Source of the DNA: Microcoleus sp. FACHB-831 | GTDB taxonomy: Bacteria; Cyanobacteriota; Cyanobacteriia; Cyanobacteriales; FACHB-T130 | Direction of reading: 5' to 3' | Assembly: GCF_014695585.1 (NCBI RefSeq) | Contig: NZ_JACJON010000026.1 | Coordinates: 1-64,000 of the forward strand | DNA length: 64,000 nucleotides | In this document: one piece after another, positions 16,122 through 24,000 of the stretch | Layout of the letters: every line of letters begins with the position of its first letter | How positions within the stretch are numbered: position 1 is the first letter of the stretch | The notes under the pieces: generated by a model | What the model saw: the letters and a program-made list of their open reading frames with translations, nothing else | Databases searched by the model: none | Told to the model about the DNA's origin: nothing | Made by a program: the position numbers and the translations under genes

Positions 16122-18176
16122 TTAAACTGATATCTTCACCTTTGGGGCGATCGCGCCTTCAGGTTGGGGCAATTTCTGCTTCTTTTTCTTTCCTAAAATG
16201 CAGTAAATCGTTGTCTGCTGTTCGCGTCCCCGCAGTTGGGTCGTACCTACTTGGTAAGCGTCATAGCGATCGCATACGTGGGCAAAAGTTTTGCCGCTAA
16301 CAATCAACTTGTAGGGGTTATCTCCTTTTACTTCTTTATTCATTGGTTCCAGTCGCGCGGCAACATTAACTGTATCCCCCAGTACCGAGTAATTTAGTCG
16401 CCGCTTTCCCCCCACGCTACCCGCAACCACTAAACCTGTGTGGATGCCGATACCTATTTCAATAGTTGGCTTGCCTTCAGCTTGCAGTTGCCTATTCAGC
16501 CGTTTCAGACGTTTCTGCATAGCAATTGCCGCCGCGATCGCGCGATGAGCATCGTGTTTAATTGCTTCTGGATCGGTGTGAACGAAGGGAATGCCAAAAA
16601 CAGCCATAATTGCATCCCCAATATATTTATCTATAACGCCGCCCCGATCCATAATGCAGTCGGTCATCGCGTCCAAATAACGGTTGAGCCAATCTAGCAA
16701 CTCACAGGGGGGGAGTTTTTCTGAAATAGTGGTGAAGCCGCGAATATCGCAAAACAAAACTGTGGCGATTGTTTCTTGAGCTTGCAGCTTGCCATTTTGG
16801 ATAATTTCGTCTTTACGCTGCCAAATTACCTTTGCTGTTTCTGGGGCTACGTGTTTGGCAAACAAGCTCATCATCTCTTGCTTTTCATACTGCTCTCGGA
16901 TCTGCATGCCGACTCCAGCCATGATCGTTGTGCCTGCGGGTGCTATTAATGGGAGCAACCAGCGATCGTCCATGAAGGATGAAAGCGAGAAGATAATCCA
17001 GGCGCTGGGTAAGAGAACAGCGATCGCGGCTCGTTCCCGGACGGAGCGATTGTAGAGCAGCGCCGAGACGGTCGGGCCAAGCGAGAGCAATAAGATAATT
17101 ACCCAACGATTACGGGGGCTATGCAGCAGCCTGTTATTTAGCAAGTTATCAACCATCGCCGCATGTAGATAAACCCCAGAAGTGGGCGGATTTTGATCCA
17201 AAGGCGATCGCATCGTATCAGCGGCTGTTGCAGTTACGCCTACTAAAACAAACTTACCTGCAAAGGTAGAGGCTGGCACTTTCCCTTCAACAACATCAGC
17301 ATAGGAGAAAGTGCGGGCATCTTGCGCCGCTCCCGGCCAGTTAATCCACACATCTTCGCGTCTATTTCCCTTAGCTAACTCCGGTAGCTTTGCGCCTTCG
17401 GGCGACAAGCGCTTAGCAATAGGCGACTTTAAAGGCAATAGATTTTCAGAAAGATTAGAAACTAGAGGCGACACGCTAGAAAAAGGCAATTCTTTATTTT
17501 GCCCCTCTGCGCCTATACTCCCGATCTCCTTATTTTCCCCAACTCCGGACTCCGGACTCCGGACTCCGGACTCGGCGACTACTTGCAGCATTGCTAAACC
17601 CAGTGCTGGTGTCTTGCCAAAAAAGATGGGCGTCTGACGGCTAATGCCATCGTCATCAGGATTGTGCCAAATCTGGCCAATATTAGCCGCAACTTCTTCA
17701 AATTCTGGTATTACTTGCAGGGGATAGCCGCTTTCGTCCCAAGCCATCGGTAATACAACATTGCCGCTAGATGCGATCGCGCTGGCAAATTTGCGATCGC
17801 CTTTTCCTGGATCGACGAAGAGAATATCGAAACCAATTACTGCTGGTGGGGATTTTTCTAGCGTTTTCAATAGATCTACATAGCGATCGCGCCGCCAGGG
17901 AAATTTACCGTATTTCTTCAAACTCGCATCATCAATTGCAATTACAGCCACCCTTTCATCCCAGGTGCGGTGGGGGATAATGCTCGATTCCGTGCGAACT
18001 TGAAACATCCAATTGTAGGCCATCCTTTCCAACGGTTGCCAAATGCCCAGTTGCCACATCCCCACAGATATGACTGCTGCTACCGTACCCGGAATTAAAG
18101 CATGATTGTTAGAAACAAAACGCCGAATCCGCCGAAGCCAATTTTTTTCTACCACGATAGCGCCCACCAGACACAC
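16122..18176 (-). CDS. CHASE2-domain class III adenylate cyclase (copy 3, with repeat insertion)
   Basis: The 684-residue protein has the same plan as copy 2: N-terminal helix, CHASE2 (RVAVIAIDDASLKKYG, AVIGFDILF), helices and cyclase domain. It has VLFCDIRGFTTIS, DKYIGDAIMAVFG and VNVAARLE. The second base-reading position is Ser597. It is about 75 residues longer. Much of the difference is a low-complexity insert at roughly residues 200-265 within CHASE2, beginning with translated CTCCGGA heptamers. The ORF opens at GTG 18176, with other GTG codons at 18167 and 18155, so the exact start is uncertain. A lysine-rich tail (GKKKKQKLPQ) ends the protein. Confidence 0.88.
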   Translation of the reverse strand: MCLVGAIVVEKNWLRRIRRFVSNNHALIPGTVAAVISVGMWQLGIWQPLERMAYNWMFQVRTESSIIPHRTWDERVAVIAIDDASLKKYGKFPWRRDRYVDLLKTLEKSPPAVIGFDILFVDPGKGDRKFASAIASSGNVVLPMAWDESGYPLQVIPEFEEVAANIGQIWHNPDDDGISRQTPIFFGKTPALGLAMLQVVAESGVRSPESGVGENKEIGSIGAEGQNKELPFSSVSPLVSNLSENLLPLKSPIAKRLSPEGAKLPELAKGNRREDVWINWPGAAQDARTFSYADVVEGKVPASTFAGKFVLVGVTATAADTMRSPLDQNPPTSGVYLHAAMVDNLLNNRLLHSPRNRWVIILLLSLGPTVSALLYNRSVRERAAIAVLLPSAWIIFSLSSFMDDRWLLPLIAPAGTTIMAGVGMQIREQYEKQEMMSLFAKHVAPETAKVIWQRKDEIIQNGKLQAQETIATVLFCDIRGFTTISEKLPPCELLDWLNRYLDAMTDCIMDRGGVIDKYIGDAIMAVFGIPFVHTDPEAIKHDAHRAIAAAIAMQKRLKRLNRQLQAEGKPTIEIGIGIHTGLVVAGSVGGKRRLNYSVLGDTVNVAARLEPMNKEVKGDNPYKLIVSGKTFAHVCDRYDAYQVGTTQLRGREQQTTIYCILGKKKKQKLPQPEGAIAPKVKISV
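17543..17570. repeat. Heptanucleotide repeat CTCCGGA x4 inside a coding region
   Basis: Four exact copies of CTCCGGA followed by a degenerate fifth lie in frame in cyclase copy 3 and encode an ESGVRSPESGV-type stretch. Such heptamer arrays are usually intergenic in cyanobacteria. Confidence 0.9.
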
Positions 18177-18457
18177 ACATCATTTCTGCTGAAGATGCTA
18201 TAAAAATGCCAATGCCTACACAAACTTCCAGCCCTGAAACTGATGGTAAATGCCCCTGATCAAATCTCGATTTAACTTTAACGAGCGCCAAAACCAGAAC
18301 GTGATGTTGGCACTAAATTGGGAACACACGAAGCCATTACCCAGAAGTAATTAGCATTACATCCTATTAACGCAATATCACAGAAATTTCCTATCGTTCT
18401 ATTGGGGGATATTGCACTTTGGTTGCATTAATTTTTATTTTTCCCCTGCTCCTATGT

Positions 18458-19336
18458 TCACTTGGGGGGATTGACCGATGTACCAGTGCTATCGGGAACT
18501 TGCAATTCGTAAACCTGTTGATTGCCCAAAGGATTTCGCACTATTAATATAATTTTGCGATCGGATGGTATAGGCACTACAGTATCGAGTTGCCCATCGC
18601 CTCCGGTGTCTACCACCGTGCCATTAATTAGTACTAAATTAATGGGGTCAACTGTAGCCGTGACTCGCACTTGCTCCTTGTTTGCAGCATCAAGAATTTG
18701 CAATTTTAGTTGAGTGTCGCCTGTGGTAAATCTGGGTGTTGTGGGTGGTTGCCCCGGAATAATTAAAGCAGAATAACCAGGCTCGACTAGGACAGTTTTT
18801 TCTTGAGCGCTGAAGGCTATGGTTCCTTGAACGGTCGAAAGAGTAGTTTTACCATTTGGGCTGACAGCGACGCCAAATTCGGTGCCCCGCGTACCAGCAA
18901 CGCCACCGGGCGTTTCAATTTCATAGCTTGATTTACGGTTCGTAAAGCGCCGCACTTTAGATCTAGTCTGCCCTCGTGCCAGGTAGAAGCGCGTTGTCTT
19001 GCTGCCATCGGGCAGAGTTTTTAGGCTCTTGACTGCTATGTTGGTATTTTCCGCAACGTTAATGATGCCAATACCGTCATCGGCAGCTAAAACAGCGCTA
19101 GAGCCACTGCTGGTGCTGATGCGATCGCCTTCAACTCGCAGGCGATCGCCAACCTTAACACGGCGTCCGTTACTTGTCACTTCGCCCTTAACCTGCCGCA
19201 CTTCTACCCAGCGGCTACCCCTTGGAAGTGGTGCGGCTAAAGCTAATGGTAAGGAACTAACGACTACGCTACCTACTAACAGGGATAATCCTAGTAGGGG
19301 GATTTGAGCAACAGATAACTTCATCGCCAGCCACAA
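18458..19336 (-). CDS. Secreted FecR-domain protein (copy 2)
   Basis: The 292-residue protein parallels FecR copy 1 along its whole length: signal peptide (LLGLSLLVGSVVVSSLPLALA), WVEVRQVKGEVTSNGRRVKVGDRL, AENTNIAVKSL, GGVAGTRGTEFGVAVSPNGKTT and a C-terminal domain with VDPINLVLING. The parallel C-terminal block VDPLNLVFMND in copy 1 confirms paralogy. No membrane anchor beyond the signal sequence is seen. It is the first gene of the minus-strand block, 281 bases before cyclase copy 3 and divergent from the thylakoid gene. Its promoter must lie in the 65-base divergent gap. Confidence 0.85.
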   Translation of the reverse strand: MWLAMKLSVAQIPLLGLSLLVGSVVVSSLPLALAAPLPRGSRWVEVRQVKGEVTSNGRRVKVGDRLRVEGDRISTSSGSSAVLAADDGIGIINVAENTNIAVKSLKTLPDGSKTTRFYLARGQTRSKVRRFTNRKSSYEIETPGGVAGTRGTEFGVAVSPNGKTTLSTVQGTIAFSAQEKTVLVEPGYSALIIPGQPPTTPRFTTGDTQLKLQILDAANKEQVRVTATVDPINLVLINGTVVDTGGDGQLDTVVPIPSDRKIILIVRNPLGNQQVYELQVPDSTGTSVNPPK

Positions 19337-19401
19337 TAGGTGAACACAAAGCCGATCTAAAGACTACTGACAGAAAATAGAGGTTCCACAGCAACTTGGG
19401 T

Positions 19402-20013
19402 ATGATCTTTCCTTTTTTACAACTTCACAACACAATTCTTGCGATTTACCGCAGTTCATGGCGGCGAATTGTTTCTACCTGCCTTTTGACGCTGATAGGA
19501 GCCTTCAGCTGTTCCTTTTTAATAGGTACGTCACCAGCTCTGGCGGGTATCAACGATGACCACTTTGACGGCAATATATTTGCCCTCTATGGTGGAAATG
19601 GCTCTCTCGTACCGCCCCGCGTGACGCTTGCAGATTCCTTTAACCGGAGTAAACCAGCAATTTTGGTGTTTTATGTCGATGACAGCAGCGATTGCAAGCA
19701 ATTTGCCATCGTAGTTTCGCGGATGCAGGCTTTTTATGGTCGGTCGGCAGATTTGATACCCGTGAACGTGGATGCTATTCCCCTAAAAGCCACCTATGCG
19801 CCAACTGAACCGGGCTATTACTATGATGGCGCCGTTCCTCAGATAGTCGTCCTCAATCAGAAGAGTGAGGTTGTCCTGAATCATAAGGGCAAAGTGGCGT
19901 ATGAGAAGGTAGACGATGTTTTGCGGGAGGTGTTTAACTTGTTGCCACGAGAAATAACACCTGATTTGAAGCAGAGATCGTTTAATGAGTTCAGTAGCGA
20001 GTTAGCGAAGTAA
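19402..20013 (+). CDS. Thioredoxin-like thylakoid protein, putative photosystem I accumulation factor
   Basis: The roughly 203-residue protein has an N-terminal signal/anchor segment (IVSTCLLTLIGAFSCSFLIG, cleavage near ALA). A thioredoxin-like domain follows: PAILVFYVDDSSDCKQFAIVVSRMQAFYG, then GAVPQIVVLNQKSEVVLNHKGKV with the cis-proline position. Only a single cysteine is present at the place of the CxxC motif, so redox activity of the standard kind is unlikely. Cyanobacterial proteins of this shape are annotated as thylakoid membrane photosystem I accumulation factor, which I recall but cannot verify here. I prefer ATG 19402 over the upstream TTG 19396. It is divergent from the FecR gene. 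Confidence 0.65.
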   Translation: MIFPFLQLHNTILAIYRSSWRRIVSTCLLTLIGAFSCSFLIGTSPALAGINDDHFDGNIFALYGGNGSLVPPRVTLADSFNRSKPAILVFYVDDSSDCKQFAIVVSRMQAFYGRSADLIPVNVDAIPLKATYAPTEPGYYYDGAVPQIVVLNQKSEVVLNHKGKVAYEKVDDVLREVFNLLPREITPDLKQRSFNEFSSELAK

Positions 20014-20189
20014 TCGTTCGCTTTGTGGCGCAGGAGAAACGAGCAGCGATCGCCTAGTGTCGCCAAAACTTGTTTCCCCTGCCCTAAACTGGTAGCAGGC
20101 TTCTAGCCTGCTACACAATAAAAGATGTCTACCATATTTCCCGGCAAGAGCGGTTAAACTATCTCCAAGTGCGGCCAGAGGGTGTTTAA

Positions 20190-20801
20190 ATGTCTAAACT
20201 CTACACCACAGAAGAACTGATCGAAATCTTGGCTATGGAACGCCGCGCCTGCCTCAACGGGCAGCGTCTCAACTTGGCTGCTAAGACTTCTGGCGTCAAC
20301 CCGTTAATTGACAAGTTTCTCAAAGCTGATGGCATCCAAAAGTTCACAGCTTATCAAGACTTTAAAGCCGCTGTTCACCGCTACCAAAAGGAAAACGGTG
20401 TTTCAGGCATTGTCTGGCGACAGTTAAGTATTAAAGGTAAAAGCCTGCACTATCCCGTCATCGACGATCAGTTAATTGCTTTGCCTCGTGATGTGGAGAC
20501 GCTAAAGGCGGCGAAAGCTTCTGTCGTGCCATTCTGGCATGAAGTGACGGCGGGAATGCACTTATATCTTAGTGTTAATAATGGCAAAGAACATCGGCTG
20601 ATTGCACCAGATGATGTGGGCAGAATTGGTTATAGAACTGAATGGGCTAGCATCTGGAAGTGGGAGAAGTCAGAATTCTTGGAAATAGTTTTGCAGCTAG
20701 CATGGGGAAAACCAGAGGAAGCCGCTTATAAACGCGGATGGCCGAATTCTGGCAGCGAGTATGTTCATGCAGTAAATCCCGGCAATCGTCCTATTTGTTA
20801 A
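20190..20801 (+). CDS. Conserved cyanobacterial hypothetical protein
   Basis: The 203-residue soluble protein has no signal or membrane segment. It begins KLYTTEELIEILAMERRACLNG and later shows VPFWHEVTAGMHLYLSVNN and WKWEKSEFLEIVLQL. The N-terminal helices look like a small helical binding module. I do not recognise a named family. Its codon use and HIP1 context match the surroundings, and the ATG at 20190 opens cleanly. It is convergent with the large histidine kinase gene; 254 bases of AT-rich DNA separate them. Confidence 0.6.
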   Translation: MSKLYTTEELIEILAMERRACLNGQRLNLAAKTSGVNPLIDKFLKADGIQKFTAYQDFKAAVHRYQKENGVSGIVWRQLSIKGKSLHYPVIDDQLIALPRDVETLKAAKASVVPFWHEVTAGMHLYLSVNNGKEHRLIAPDDVGRIGYRTEWASIWKWEKSEFLEIVLQLAWGKPEEAAYKRGWPNSGSEYVHAVNPGNRPIC

Positions 20802-21055
20802 GGCTGGTGCAGGCAAGTTTTTATATGGTTCGGCTACTGAGTGCGTCTGGTTAGCACAGTAAATAAACTATTGGTTGGAAGCACTTTAGGTTTGCAAAGA
20901 TACACACACTACACGAAAAAAGTTTGCGAAGGTAGAGTTTTTTTGCTGCGTTTTTTGTTGTTGAGCGTTTTACTTTTAACAAATACAGAATGAACTTATT
21001 AAACATTGTCCAATTGCCTCAAATCGGCAGTATTAAGGCATTAAATTCCGCTGTT

Positions 21056-24000
21056 TCATTTTTTTTGATAGACAAACTCTTCAAGTAAGATTTTTATGGC
21101 TCTTAATAATTCATCAGGTTCCACAGGTTTGGTAAGATGACGTTGGAACCCAGAAGCGATCGCCAACTGGCGATCGCTCTCTCCAGCATAAGCCGTTAGC
21201 GCGATCGCCGGAATTTTTCCACCCTTTTCAGGGGGTTGCCTTCTCAGCAGGCGCATCAGCATATAACCATCCATATCAGCCATCCCGACATCGCAGACTA
21301 ATACATCTGGCAAGGATTGTTCTATCAAGTTAAGGGCTTCTGATGCAGAGGCAGCAACTCTCACTATTGCACCAGCTTGCTCCAAAATAAATGAAACAAT
21401 ATCTCGAATATCTGGTTCATCGTCCACAACCAAAATTTGTAATTTCATGAGATGAATCATCGAAGTCGTCTGGGGATAGTCAGGGGGTGTTTGGGTTGAA
21501 GCTGGCAGCAATGGCAACCTGACAATAAAAGTAGCTCCTAAGCCTTCACCTGGACTTTCTGCCCAGACATTTCCGCCATGTAATTCAACTAGATGACGGA
21601 CAATTGCCAACCCCAACCCCAATCCACCAAACTTGCGAGTGGTTGTGCCATCTTCCTGCCGGAAGTATTCAAACACATAGGGTAAAAACTCTCGCTCGAT
21701 CCCTTTACCATTATCCTTGACTTGAATTTGAGCGTAAGTATCTATTTGCTCTAAGCGAATTTCTACAGCTCCTCCAGAAGGCGTAAATTTAATAGCATTG
21801 GAAACCAAGTTCCAAATCACCTGTTGCAGGCGGGTAGAGTCTCCCAAAACTTGAAATACTCGATTTTGAATTTTGGATTTGGGGTTATTAGTGTCTTTCA
21901 ATCCAAAATCTAAAATAATAAATTGCAAATCAATTGCTTTTGCTTCTGCTGCCAGCCTAACGGTTTCTAACGCCGCTTCAATGGTAGCTGTAAGGTTGAC
22001 TGGTACCGTGTTCAAAACCAGCTTGCCGCGTAAAATTCGAGAGACATCGAGCAAGTCTTCAATTAGTTGAGTTTGTAGCTTGGCATTCCTTTCAATGGTT
22101 GCTAGCGCCTGCTTTGTCTTTTGTTCATCAAAGGTACGAGATTGTAACAGTTTTGCCCAGCCAAGAATTGGGTTTAGGGGCGATCGCAGCTCATGGGACA
22201 ATACTGCCAAAAATTCATCTTTGATACGGTTTGCGGTTTCAGCTTGTTCGCGGGCAGCTTGTTCGCGGGCAAGCAATTGTTCTCGTTCGGATTCAGCTTG
22301 CTTTTGCTGTGTTATATCTCGCGAGATGACGACCAATTGTGCAACTTGTCCTGATGCATCTCGAATCGGGGTAATGACGCTATCCCAGCATTTAGGCTCG
22401 TTCTTGGTAATCTGGCAGTAGCAGTAGCCTTGAAATTGACCGATGTTACCTGCTTTGGCGGCTGCGATCGCCGTCTTTGCACGCTCCAAGTCTTCGTCGT
22501 GCCAAAAATCAAGCCAGTCGGTATTCAGCAGAGGCGTAGGATCGTCAATCTCCAACAGGGACAGCCCGCCTGTATTGATGTAGAGGATTTGTCCGTCTAA
22601 AGTTAAGACTTTGATGCAGTCGTTACTGCTCTCCAGAATGCGTTGCTTTAGCTCTTCACTTTCTCGTAGGGCTTCTTCGGCTTGTTTGCGCTCGGTAATG
22701 TCGAGCGCGGTTCCGATGAACCCAATAGCTTGGCGGGACGCCCCTTCGCCCTCGAATTGCACCTGCCCATTAGCTAACACCCATCGCTCAGTTCCGTCAT
22801 CCCACACAATACGGTAGTCAATCTCGTAAGTCCCTGGCGAACTGGGAGCGAGTGCAGCGCTGATGGCATTAACTACACGTTCTCGATCGTTAGGGTGGAT
22901 GCGTTCTAATACCCTTGGTAGGGGAAGAACAGTATCTATCTCGCCCCAGATCTCGCACATTCGCTTGTCCATTTCAACGAGGTCTGTCTTAGGGTTATAG
23001 CGCCAAGTTCCAAGCCGACCTACCTGGATGGCGAGCCGCGCACGCTCCTCACTTTGTTGCAGTGCAATTTGTGCCTGTTCGCGTTCGGCTTCAACGCGCT
23101 TGCGATCGCTAATGTCTCGAACGATGACTTGGGCAGCCCATTTACCCTGGTAAGTAAAGGGAAGCGCAGCCACCTCAACATCAACAACGGTACCATCCAG
23201 ACGCAGCCATTTCTCTTCAAGCAACGGTATAACCTGGGTGTTTCTAAGTTGCTCTATCCGCTCCACCACAGCACTTCGATATTCTGGGCTAATCATGTCA
23301 ACCACTCGCTTACCCAACAACTGCTCTTTTTCGGTTGCGCCAAAGAGACTGACAGCCGCTTGGTTTGCAAATACAAACCTACCCTCGCTTTGAATAAAAA
23401 TTCCATTAGGAGAAAGTTCTACCAGTTGACGATAACGGGTTTCGCTCTCTTGTAGGGCTAATTCAGCTTGTTTGCGCTGCGTGATATCGGCTGTAAATAC
23501 TGATAGCCCATTTGCTATTGGATAGACGTAGTGTTCGTACCACCGATTTTGGGGAGGAAAAAAGTATTCAAACTGAATTGGCCTTTGCTCTACAACGGCT
23601 CGATGAAACTCGGTTTCGATTAAACTGCCGCCTATCACAGGAAACACATCCCAAATTCGCTGACCTAGCAACGCGGCTTTGGGCACTTGACTTAATGCAG
23701 CCGCGCGATCGTTGGCATATACAAAACGCCAATCGCAATCCAACACCACAAAAGAGTTGTTGATACTGGATAAAACTGATTCCAGCCGGGCTTTAACCGA
23801 TTCTGCTTCCTGCCGCAGTACTTGTTCTTGTTGCACGGCTTCTTTCCGCAGGCGTGACAGTTTGAGATTGGCTTCGACTCGCGCTAGCAATTCCCGTGCG
23901 GAAAACGGTTTGATCAAATAATCATCAGCTCCCGCTTTCAGCCCTTCCACCCGCGCCTCTTCTCCAGCACGGGCAGACAGCAAAATAATCGGAAGTTCTC

